Assembly: GCA_025766275.1 (NCBI GenBank)
Contig: JAFKAC010000045.1
Coordinates: 1-64,000 of the forward strand
Length of the DNA: 64,000 nucleotides
Reading direction: 5' to 3'
DNA from: Lactarius indigo
Taxonomy: Eukaryota; Basidiomycota; Agaricomycetes; Russulales; Russulaceae
Numbering within the stretch: the stretch's first letter is position 1; each line of letters opens with the position of its first letter. Under the pieces are notes generated by a model. That model worked only from the letters and a program-made list of their open reading frames with translations. It was not told the origin of the DNA and searched no databases. Below are positions 36,924 through 47,940 of this stretch, one piece after another. The position numbers and the translations under genes were made by a program.

Positions 36924-39900
36924 TCAGACACCGGGAGGGTGGAATCCAGCCTGATTAGGCCAATTGCCGATCAGTCCAGGGTCGCCTCCGATGCGAACGA
37001 ACACGCCGTGCGAGGGGGTTGGACCATCAAGAATGAACAGCTGATGCCATCCTGGCGGCGACACCTTCGCGTCTGGCGGGGCGGTGACAGTGCAAGTATT
37101 ACCATTGCACGAGAAGGCAGGGAAGATGGTACGGCCGCCCATGGTGTTGCCGTGCGTGCTCGACGTGGCCGCAACAAGCGAGACTTTCATGCCGGACGTC
37201 GATCCATGGAACAGCTGCACGTTGATCTGGTACTGGCCGTTGTATGCCCAGTCCTTGTTCGGGATGGTCACAACGGGCTGGGTGAAGCCCTGGTTCAGGT
37301 ATGGAGGGATATAGACCTCGAGACGAAGTTCTTCGGGGAGCCCAGGAGTCTCCGGGTCCGAACCTGAGATGAGCACGCGGCCGTCGGGGAGGAGCGTGGC
37401 TTCAGAGTGGTACATCCGTGGGATAGTTGTGGTGTTGAGAATCGAGATACGTGCGCCGACGGGCTGCGTGGGGTCGTAGAGCAGCGCAGACAGGTTCGGG
37501 TCGGCGCCAAGGCCGAAACCAGCGACACCTGCTTGCCCACCGTTCATGATCATGAATGTGCCATCGGGGAGTGCAACCATGCAAGCCATGACACGCCTCG
37601 AGGGCTAAACAGCGACGCGTCAATTCGGTGCTTAAGTAGGAAACGAGATGTGCTGTACGAACCATCCGTTCGATAACCCAGGTTGGGTTGGTAGCCTCAG
37701 GTTGGATGGACACGCAGTTGTCGAGAGCGATACCGAAGTTGGAGCCACCGCAGATCAATATGGTAATCGGGTCGTGGTACGGAGCAGTTTGGGGGAAAAG
37801 AACCGAAGCGCCTTCCAATGGGTACGTGCGACCAGCGAGGAAGCTCGTGACGGAACCGGGCATGTTGGGGAGAACTTTGACCGTGGCGAAGGTCACGGGG
37901 TCAAGAAGGCGTGCCTCGTTGTAGTACCCTGTCACAATATGTCAACAACGGAACTTTGAAATCGAACGTTTCCGACGCACCGGCAAAGATGAGACCACTA
38001 GGAAGAATATGAAGGAAGGGATAGAGATTGTTGGGGTTCGTACGATCAAGCCAGTCGAGGAACACCTGTGTGTCGCCACCAGGAATGCGAGGGAGAATCT
38101 CAAGCGTAGGGTTGGCCGGGGCATTGGAGCCAGTCTCACCGCCCACCACGACAACGCTGCCATTGGACAAAACTAGTGCGGTCGGATACCAACGTCCGCT
38201 CTGTACGAGAATAGCGCCTTTAGGACAAACAAGTGGCAAGTGAGGTGGAGTGCGCGACACCTACCTGAAGTTTTAAGTTGTCCGGATCTTCCTCCCAGTC
38301 GTTGGTGCCATTGACGCCAGGCGATCCATCGGGCGCATAAAGTCGGACACCGTATGTCGAACCAAGCGACCAACCACCAACGTTCAGGATCCGTGCAGCC
38401 TTATCGGGAAGGACAATTGCACCAGAGCAGAATACGTCCGATTTGACGTGCATCTCACGCCAAGCGTGATTGAAGTCAGGGACGAGGCTCAGGTCGAGCT
38501 CGTATGCGCCAGTGGAGTTGGGGAACTCAGACGTGCCACCTTTCTCGAGGAAAGAGACTTTGCCGTTGACACCAACAGTGGCAAGCAGCGGAGGTATAAG
38601 CCCAGGCATGAAGTACTACATTGATGATCCTTCAGCACCGCACAGGCGTACACGCGGGGGAAAAGTGCGTACCTCGTAGCGACCAATATTGGAAGGTGTG
38701 TGCCAAGTGGTAAGGGTGCCGTCCCAAAGGTAGAGCTGTAGCCTCTGGGGACCTCCGCAAAGATGCAAAGGATCACCGGAGCACGCCTGTACGCAGTCCG
38801 TCTCTGGCGCAGTCACTCCGCCATTGGCCGCGATATCCCCTACATCGCCACACCCTGGATGTAACACGCGTATCCGTGAGCTTAGGTTCGACGCTTTACT
38901 ACGCAGTAGATCACGTACAGCACTCATCAGCGTATTCCATACCCGCTGCAGAGTATCCAAACGTTGAGCATTGAGTGAGGCAGTTTTCAGCTGTGTTATT
39001 GGTTGTGAGGATGATTTGGTACGGGAATACGCGTGCAGCCCCGGGTTCACTTGTAATTGAATAATAGTGAGCACCAGCAGCGAGTATGTTCGCACATATA
39101 CGTACGCCAAGCACCGGGAATATTTCCAGTTCCCGGGAAGACCCGTCGTCTGCGGTACCGGCACAGGGAATGCGGTCACGGTACCAGTCGAAGTATAAAC
39201 AGACAGCCGATTCGGTCCACCACACGCCTCGCTGCAATTCATATAGAACACATCAGTTTTTCCAGGTTCTGCGCGAGTAAACGGGAAGGCTTACGTGGTA
39301 TTACCACCACAGCCCATATTGCAGTCAGCGTCGGGGGATGTAACTGCGCCCTGTACAAGATTGTTACCGCAGACTGTGAAGGGGAGTGCGTTGCTTGAAC
39401 CCATGACGCAACAATCGATCTAAAATGATACGTACAACATTGGGTACTGAATTCCATTCCGGCGAGGGTAAAGTCCTTGGGCAGCGCACGAGGTAATGCA
39501 AGCTCTCGATTGTTAGGGCTGTGTTATCCGCGAGCTGAGTTTGGAAGATACGTCCATGCGCGTTGTCCCTGAGTCATTTCCCGTTTTAGAAATCATCTTT
39601 CCCGAAACAAGAAAGAACCTACACCCAGCATGCATTGTATGTCCAGCCTGTCGGGAGACCAGAGAGTTTTGGGAAGACAGGCGCGCCTCCACCACCTCCG
39701 CCTCCACCATTGTTGATCGGGGGAAGATCAGTACCAGTGTAGGTGTACACATTCAGGCGGTTCGGTCCACCACACAACTCAGAGCCCTTCCCCGAACAGG
39801 CCATATTGCAGTCACCTGCCGCCGCTGGGGCACCATTGCTACCGATGGCGGTACCACAGTCTTAAGACTAAAGGACACAATCAGAGAAAAAACCTTCAAA

Positions 39901-40843
39901 AGAGGGAATTGATCAACGTACAGCACTCTTGCGAGTATTCCACACCAGCAAAACCGTAGCCCTTCGCGAAGCAGGCAGCAGTGCAACTTTCAACGCTGTT
40001 GTTGGAAGCACCGCCAGTGACAGCTGTTCCCACGCTTAGGACCCTAGGCGCGCCATCACTGTTTGCGAAAGTAAAGATATGCGTGATCTTCTTTCATCTA
40101 AAAAAGGAGAGTGAATGTACGTACGTATAGCATCCCAAGGAATTCCATAGTCCAACGCTTGGAACGACAGCAGGTGGAGCCGGGGGGGTTGCACCACTCC
40201 AATAGAGGTTAAGACGATTGCCGGCGCCACACTTCTCACTCGCATCACCGGTACATGCGAAACTACAATCCGAGGACGCAACACTCGCTGAGCCATGTGA
40301 AATGATATTTCCACAATCTGATATGCAAAACGTAGGATGAGTTAAGAACGGGAATGCAAAACGACGTGAACCACGGTGAAAACGTGTACTCACAGCACTC
40401 CTGCGCGTATTCGATACCAGCATAGATGAAGTTTTGACCATCGCAGAAGTTCACGCAACTCTCCACCGTCATACCAGTTGCGTCCACGTAGCCTCCTGAT
40501 GTGAGTGCGCGCCCTCCATCAACGTTGTCCCTAATTGCAAACTAAGCGTGGGCTCTATCATAGAAGGACAGCATGACGAAAACCCACGAGTAACATCCTT
40601 GACTCGTCCATCCTGCAGGGAGCGCTCGTTGGTGGAGACGGTGGTGACGAAGTTGATTATAATGAAGGCTCCTGCGATGAGGATCTGAGGCGCCCGCGGG
40701 TATAAACTGTCACGCAATGAATAAACAAAGTGATCAGCATGAGTGTGTTCGAAGGCGTAGGACTGGGGGAATAGGCGTACAGGCAGAACAGCGAGCAGAG
40801 TCGCAAGGTGAAAGAATGTGGGTAGAAGGAATGTGGGATGCAT
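36924..40843 (-). CDS. Secreted copper radical oxidase with four WSC modules
   Basis: Minus-strand, many-exon gene from ATG 40843-40841 to a stop at 36924; roughly 1,000 residues. Order: signal peptide (FHLATLLAVLP), four Cys-rich WSC modules (near 40640-40190, 40140-39740, 39650-39180, 39140-38700; each with CGG or CGA followed by NRL or QRL and LY or VY), then an AA5_1 glyoxal-oxidase-like domain. Catalytic residues by motif: Cys in DVFCSGAI and Tyr in GRWYPTAL (the Cys-Tyr cofactor pair), Tyr-His in RMYHSEA, and His in GWHQLF. Such enzymes oxidise small aldehydes and make H2O2 for peroxidases in wood decay. Repeated WSC modules in front of the domain recall cro3-cro5 of Phanerochaete. A Gly run (GGGGGGGG, near 39700) links modules 2 and 3. 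No disabling change seen. Confidence 0.9.
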
Positions 40844-43800
40844 CGTGCCCACGGGTTGAGGGCGGAGACGCTAATGCAGCTTGACAGGGATGCGCGAGGT
40901 TCTTAAGGTCCTCGGAGCCCGGGAAATTAGGGAGCATGACAAGCGTGTTTACCTGAGTCGGTACAACGCAGCCATTTCCACGGGTTCGACCTTACCCAGG
41001 TGCCACGGATCAGAAAGTAGGGACCCGCGCAACATGCTGCCAAGGCCGATGACCAGCAATTCCAGGAGAGCGAATGGCGATGACACGTTCCAGATCTTAC
41101 GGGATTTTGTTAGGTACAGGGCTCTGACGCGCTACGAGCGCTCTGTGGAAGAAAACCTGAAGATGGCGGAAGGGCGGGGAGCTCTTTCAGTAAAAGGAAT
41201 GATTACCGGAAGAGTTACTAGGCCACGTGCAGCGTAGAGTTTGTCGTACAAGAAGATGTCAACCATGAGAAAAAATATCGCGATGCGGGTGAAGAGCGGA
41301 CGCTAAGCCTGGACGGTCTCGGTCCGCAAGAGCTTCTATCGTTCAAGTAACATATTAATGTCAAATACTTCATTTCTCTAAAGTAATTGTCGGAATATCA
41401 TTGTTGCGAAGAGGGGAAGAGGCATGACATGAAAGAAATACCGACACCAAATGAGAAGAGAAAAGTGGGACATATGTATCACGTGCGATGGTCCATACAA
41501 CTCCTCTCTCTCTAAAACCACGTTAGCTCCCATGTTCGTCCCCTCGCGCGAATTTCGCAATTAGCTCGGGGGTTTACGCGACTTTGTCCCTGATCCTCCT
41601 TGCTCAGCGCTAGGCCTTGTTCCTGCCCGTCCGCCCTAACATCAGGTCCCCAAGTTGAATCAATCAGAACAGATGCACAAGTAAGTTATCACAACCGAAC
41701 CTCCTAAGTTAGGCTTGTCATTATCTCCTGGTTCCGAGGTCATGGTCCCAGGGCAAACTTCTGTACGAATGGAGAAAAGTAAAAATTGAAATGTAGGTCT
41801 TTTCGAAACCACGCCAACAGCAGTCCATCGCTACCATCTGTCATGAAGGATTCAACTGGGAAAATATCTTATCTGTGGACCCAGGCAAGGTCTAGGCCTC
41901 CTTCAAAGTTGAATTACTGTAGCACCTTGTATGATATAGACTTTCCAGGCGGTGCCGGCTTGAATACGTTTGTTGGTTATTTCCTGGTGAACGGATAACT
42001 TATCACGAATACCCACGTGACCGCGGTGTTCCAGTGTCTTCCTATTTTGGTCTTCGATCTTTTCTCGGTCGGATGTCAGATGTCGGATTTCTTTGTGAGG
42101 TTGGGCCATGGTCTTTTTACCTCGACGGTTTTCCTGCCTTCGTTCACACTTTTTACAGAATAGGTATGTATGCATCTCTCTGTTGACACCTCTGACGCCA
42201 CAGTAATTGCCGGTTCCGGCCCGCCCTGACAGTGAAAGCTTGTCAAGCTTGTCCCACCTTGTAACGTATGCCGATAACTCGGAATTCCGTTCCTGCTTGG
42301 AAAACCTTCCAAACCTCCATCTCTTCTGATATTTTATTGAGTGCGTGATCGCCTTGGGCTCGGCGTCATAGGTGTCGCCTAGGCGGTGTATTCTCTTCCT
42401 GGGCGGCTTCCCGGCGCCTACTAGACGGGCCTTTCTCTTTCCGAAGACACGCATGATACTACATTGGCTTCTGTCTGAATTGAACTACGGTTCTGTTGTT
42501 CTTCCCTTCTTGTGCCATGCTAACAGAATGACCGGGAACAGTACGGTCTCAGGCCTGAAAATGTACATCATGTGGACCATAAACTGATTGTGATTGTGCC
42601 AGGGCTGAGGCACCCCAAATAGCTTGCACTCCCTGTAGGGCACATTCAGGGGAGGACAGCCGTCGTCTTTCACCACCTTACCTTTGTTGGGATTTTTAGG
42701 GCTACTAATCACCACCTCGATCTCGGGAGTTCTACTATATGTCATCCACTTCCGGTATCCTGCCCAATATCTCCAGAATGGGATCTCCCGTTGGTGGCCT
42801 TCCATCTTTTCTCAGCTCTACTGTATGTTTGGGAACGACAGTGTAGGTCATGCCAACCGATCGCACTCGTGATGTCATTCTCAGGGTCCTTTGAAAACAC
42901 AACGTTTCTGGCCGCCAGACGTTGAAGTTTTTGCAGGTGCGTGTAGGCCCACACTATGGAACACGATACTCTGTCCGCAATCACCTAGGTCAGCAAGAAG
43001 TCACCCCAGGAAGCACAGTCAGTCACCATCACAGCACTCTCGTGGGGCAAAGACATTCATTTTTCGATGACACATGTTCAAGGCACTGACAGGCAGTATG
43101 ACAAAACCTGTATCTGGTTATTTGAGTTTTCGCCTATTCGCCTGCCCACTTTCTTTTCCTCCCCCCTAACTCAACTTTTTCGGCTTCACGAAGGGCATTG
43201 TGCTCCATGCTTGCTCCGCCGAGAGCGGAGCGGCTGACTGGAGAGTTTGCGCGACCCTGGGAGAGGTAAGCAGCCAATTTCTGTCTGCATGGTGTTGAGG
43301 TGGGACGGGTACCTACGCCCCGCACCCTCATCCGGCTTGCAGCTTGTCTCATGGCTGGATACTACCATATTTGTCACGGAGAAAGCGCGCCGTCCGCCAC
43401 GCGATTTTCATGTCCGCGCGCGTGGGCGTAAAAGGCAAGTCTTCTCACCGACTACAGCCTCATGTCCATTTCAAGCTCTACCTGTGGGGGCAAACCCGTC
43501 GCGGAAAAGGTCGTTCATTCAGAGTTTCGGGCGCGTTCTGCAATAGATCTCGATGGTGACTCCTCAGTCAACATCTACCGAATGGCAATTCCCTCACAAA
43601 GCACAATGAAGTGACAAAGTATAAGAGTGAAACACAGGGGTACTATGCTTACCCACCAGAAGGATTTTTCATCACATTCTCCGCCATTCTCTGTCTGAAC
43701 AACTTCGGAGAAGGATGGGAAGTGGAAAGGAAGCAAAGAGAAAATAATGCGAGACACGGACAGTGGGTCATTCACCTTCCCGAATTGGAGTCCATGAGAG

Positions 43801-45149
43801 GAACTTTAACGCTAAACGACAAGTCCTATCGTCTGAGTGTATGAAATGACGAAATGTCCGAGGAGAAGTTATATTTTGACCATCACATCTTTTTTCTTTA
43901 GAACCCATTGTGCATCCAGGTTATAGAACCTACTCCACTACTGTATTTTTTGTTACATCCAAAATAATGCACGACTTACGTTTTACGGGTTGTCCTGTTG
44001 TACGGTATCGGTCCATATGTGGGTTGTTGCCGTTGTTGCCGACTTCTCAACACGTGCCGCGGTCGCCCAGATGGACGGTTAATCGCGCAGATCCACGTGC
44101 CCCATGTTTACCATTCAATTCGGCTCACCGGAAACATATGTGCGTCGTGCACAGGTCGGGTACAGGCGGAGATGCTGGATTAAGGGCAGCAGCTCCTCCC
44201 TCGGTGTTGTGACGGACCGGATTGTACGTCGTGCGAACATAAATCGACCTTGACGGCCTCATGGTCAGGGTCTCCCGCTGCGACGAGAATGGCCTAGAGA
44301 TTTCCAGTACCACATAAAAATTTATTGAATTGAAGGAGCATAATGTTTGTCAAGGGTAATCGAGAGCCCGTAGCCTGAATATCCGGTGCACGTCCTCCGG
44401 ATCCTGTATGATGGAGCACTGGGACGCGGTGTGGTGTTGCCGTGATCAGATGGTTACTGCCACGAACAGACTCCCCCTCGGCTTGGCGGCATCCGCAAAG
44501 ATCGATTTTCCCATAACGCGTCCCAGGATCCCTCTTCGCACGTCGTTCAACTACAGCTACGGTAAATGTCAACGCGCATCGTCAAAGAGACCAAAAGCGA
44601 CTCGAGGTCGTGACGATCAACGACGCCACGTAGCTCCGGCTCCACCGCCACTCCGTCGAGATCGATTCTTGCCACCTACCCACCCCCGCAACTTGAGAGA
44701 ATAGGCACGGCGATGGACAGTTCGCGGTCGTTGGACCTCGATCTCTGCGTGTCGGGATCGCGATCGAGCGTTGGAGCGCGGGAAGTGCGCTCCGAGTCGC
44801 GTCACCAGATCGCCTTCGTCGTCGCCACAGGCGCCAGTCATGGATTCAGTACTCAGTGACGACGATCGCGTCGTCAGCGGATGCGGCGCGTATGCGCACG
44901 CGGGCGTGCGCCACGCGAATGCGTGCCTGTGGTTCGCCATCATTTCCACGCACACTGGCGCGCACACATCCACATGTGCCGATCCACGAGGATCCTCGCC
45001 GTGCTCGGTCCCGGTTCGAACAGTTCGAGCATTTCGTGTCGAACATCAACTCTACCCAGTGACCTGTGCACCACGTCTCGAAATCTGAGCCCTACAGGCT
45101 CGCCCTCCAAAATGGCCATGCCTTCCTGTCCGGGCACCAGGAAGGGGGG
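40844..45149. other. Long gene-poor region
   Basis: No gene I can name. The longest open minus-strand frames are 42454-41903 (183 residues, basic, with FCKKCERRQENRR) and 42805-42485 (106 residues, with ISSPKNPNKGK). A third short frame starting at ATG 42881 (MTSRVRSVGMTYTVVPKHT) overlaps the second in another frame. Together they could be one decayed minus-strand gene. 40940-41220 has an open plus-strand frame upstream of the oxidase with no recognised content. The remainder looks like unconstrained intergenic DNA. Confidence 0.3.
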
Positions 45150-45800
45150 CTAAGAGTTGCGGTCTCTTGGGACCTTCGCAAAGATGGAAGGATCACTGCA
45201 GCGCGCTGTTACGCAGCCGGTCTCCACCACAACTGTTCAGCTCCATTGTTGTTGGTGAAATCCACTATATCGCCGCACTCTGGACGTAGTGCGCCCTTCC
45301 TTCCGTAACATGAGTCTCGACGCTCCACTATCGATCCCGACCCGTCGAACACAAACAGCGCTACTATCATAGCCGGGATATAAATGGATCCAAAAAAAAA
45401 GAACACAGACAGCGCTTATCACTAAATCCATACGGTACTGTAGCCGTATCAAATCGGAGAGGCATTTTTCTTGCGCGCCAAGATAACTTCGTAAGAGAAC
45501 ACCAGAACAGTCGCGGATCCCCTGATGATTATAATCGAATAAATGGAGAACAGCAGCATCATTTACACGCACATACACGCGTGTGTAAACATTGGAAGTA
45601 TTGTATTCCGAGTTCCTAGGAGACCCGTCAAAGCATGACTGTCAAGCTGGTTCCACCACATGCCTCATCGAAATTTACATAAAATCATTTATCTCAGCTG
45701 TTTAGCTTACCGAGACCAAACACCTCTAGGCTCTCGCCTCAATACCTCCGCAGCCCACAATGCAGTCAGCATAAGACCATTTCCGAGGTTGTTATTGTAG
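45150..45800 (-). pseudogene. Decayed WSC/copper radical oxidase fragment
   Basis: 45165-45300 matches the WSC module 4 exon at ~38735-38880 (shared CTTCGCAAAGATG, AAGGATCAC, ATATCGCC and CGCACTCTGG-like words), and 45640-45790 matches the WSC module 3 boundary at ~39205-39330 (GTTCCACCACATGCCTC; CCTCCGCAGCCCACAATGCAGTCAGC against CACCACAGCCCATATTGCAGTCAGC). Order and strand agree with the intact gene. Many indels break all frames, and no oxidase-domain part is seen. It is a dead partial duplicate of a relative of 36924-40843. Confidence 0.7.
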
Positions 45801-46924
45801 ACCATAAAGGGATTGTGGATAATGCGGCCCTCGGAGCCTCGTGGTTAGGTCATATTATGGCAGTAAACGAACTTTGATAGTTGTTGCCGAGGTTCTGGAC
45901 GAAGGTGGGAACGGTGTCAGCCTTTGAGCATTGGAAGTAGTAAAAGTGGCAGACACTTATGACCCAGGGACCTACGAGGGCGTAGTGCTGTGATGAGCGA
46001 CTCGTACCTGCGCTTGTCACGGTGAACTGCATATACAGAGAAGAAAACACGAATGGCTCGTACACGTCTGTCGACAGTGTATGACGTGCTAAATGTGTAC
46101 GGAATGCTTGACTATGTGCCGGTCTAGGTGCGGTCTGCCTCGAGGCGTGTCGGTGCCTAGCGGGTACCGAGCGTAGCCGGCAGTGACGTAGTAGATCATG
46201 CACAGAGTTGGCCCTGGTAGTAGCCCTGGACAAGGTACACTGGGTATTGGTGTTAACCTCGATGCCGTTCACCTTCACGGCGGAAGGTCGCGTCGGTCTC
46301 CCCGGAGTGGAATTTTCATGAACGTTGTCAGCTCTGCCGGGTTCAGGGAGTCTTGGTAGCCCGCGTTCTGGTTCGTCGCGGTGGGCTGGTGGGCCCACAT
46401 CTTGTACAGCCAGCGCGGGAGCCCCGGCGTGATGTACTCGTCGCTGCTCGACAGCACCGCCATGTGGTCTCCCGATACTACATTCGCCAGAGACTTCGCT
46501 GCCCCGCCAGAGCGCTTACGCAGTGCCCGCTACAGAAGGTGTGGGGAGGCGAAGTACTAGTTGGTAATACGGTTTACACGACCGTGTGCGGCGCCGAGGG
46601 AAGCGCTGTATAGGGAATGGCGTTCGTCAAGGTATTAGAGCTGGCACGGCACGTGGAGGTCGTTGGTTTGGAATATGGGCATGCCAGAGAGCGTCAACCA
46701 ATCGCAGCCAGGTGTTGTCAAGATATGAAGGCACACTGTGGTGTTTAGGCCTTCAGGCCCGAGCCTGACGAGCTCTAGAGTGTCTGGTTGCGGCGCAATA
46801 AGCTTAGCTTACACTGACAACGTGATGATGGTATTCTACTTTTGTTTTGCACGCAGTGGGGACTAATAGTACTACAGTAACAAATTTTCATCCTCTTTAC
46901 AGTAAGTTATGTCTATCCAGGGGT
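45801..46924. other. Intergenic, with one coding-like minus-strand patch
   Basis: 46460-46270 on the minus strand reads MAVLSSSDEYITPGLPRW and continues with a protein-like composition for about 60 residues before losing frame. I do not recognise it. It may be a remnant exon of a lost gene. Nothing else seen. Confidence 0.25.
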
Positions 46925-47196
46925 TACAGCAAAATCCAAAATGGGGGGCCCCTTAAGTAAAAATGGACGACAGCTGACCTCCAAATTTGACGTGCGGGGT
47001 TCATAGTTAAGTGTAGTCTAAAATTCTTGGGAAACTTGGTATCTCACAAATATATAGTTATAAAATAGTTATCCAGGGTATAAAATAACTATTTTAGCAA
47101 AGGGCCGGCAAAGTTAAGGTTATCCCACTTAACAGAACACCCTTTCAGGCTCAGCCTGTATGGTCGCAAGGGGCCCCCATTTTGGATTTTTCTGTA
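46925..47196. mobile_element. MITE with ~30-bp terminal inverted repeats and TA target site
   Basis: The left end reads TA|CAGCAAAATCCAAAATGG and the right end, reverse-complemented, TA|CAGAAAAATCCAAAATGG, both continuing into GGGCCCCTT. TA flanks both sides, so the element is CAG...CTG of about 268 nt inserted at TA, as expected for a non-autonomous Tc1/mariner-type element. An internal palindrome (AAAATAGTTAT ... ATAACTATTTT, 47060-47096) could fold into a hairpin. No coding capacity. Confidence 0.75.
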
Positions 47197-47208
47197 TTAC
47201 TATCACGT

Positions 47209-47860
47209 GTTAGGGGTTTCAAAACTGTTGAGAGTTTCAAATCGCAGCTTTTAAAGGGATCGCTTCAGAAAGACAGCTGATCTTTACTTAAATACATTTC
47301 CCATATACCACTCAATTGTAAATTACAGAGAAAACAAAGAAGTTCTTTTTGTGCTTGTGTCGCGATGTTGCCAGTATTACAGGGTAAGACACAAAATCCG
47401 ACTAAAACAGTCTCGGATCTACGTATTACTGAACGTGACACTACAAAACTTTCAAGATATAATATGTGCATGCCATAAAATTCAAATCCAAAATTCTAGG
47501 GCATTTAGAGCAACGGGGAGATACAGAAGAAAGTGTGAATTTGCGTGACAATTGGTGCTCGCCCTCATCAGTTTCAAAATCCGCTGCTTAGCTAACACAC
47601 CATTCGAGTAGGCAAAGACACGATTGATTGTATGAGTCAGCGTGACAATTCGTGACGAAAGTTTTGAAACTCCCAACTTTTGGCACCTGTACGCCCGGCT
47701 TTCTTCCGACACAACGACCCACCCACCATTTGCCAGGATAACACTTCATAGAGATAGTTCATATATTATCATATCGACTCCAAAAGTCTGATTGGAAAAA
47801 TGTTGTGTCGATGTTTTGTTATTCATGATTTGGTAAACTTTTTGAAACTCCCAACTCGTG
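47209..47860. repeat. Dispersed TTTGAAACTC(C/T)CAAC motif, inverted and direct
   Basis: The motif occurs as TTTTGAAACTCCCAAC at ~47662 and TTTTTGAAACTCCCAAC at ~47837, and inverted as GTTGAGAGTTTCAAA at ~47226. The spacing (about 440 and 610 nt) would fit a small degenerate inverted-repeat element next to the MITE. The repeats are only 15-17 nt, so this is tentative. Confidence 0.3.
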
Positions 47861-47940
47861 ATAGTATGCCGTGAACAAACTTCAGCCCCAAACAAATTTA
47901 CTTAGAATTACAGCACTTACTGGTTGTATATTACAACACA

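Noticed and set aside
41903..42454. 183-residue minus-strand frame as a confident gene
   Set aside because: No domain, no clear start context, no neighbouring exons with matching phase; kept only as a possible remnant in the gene-poor interval.
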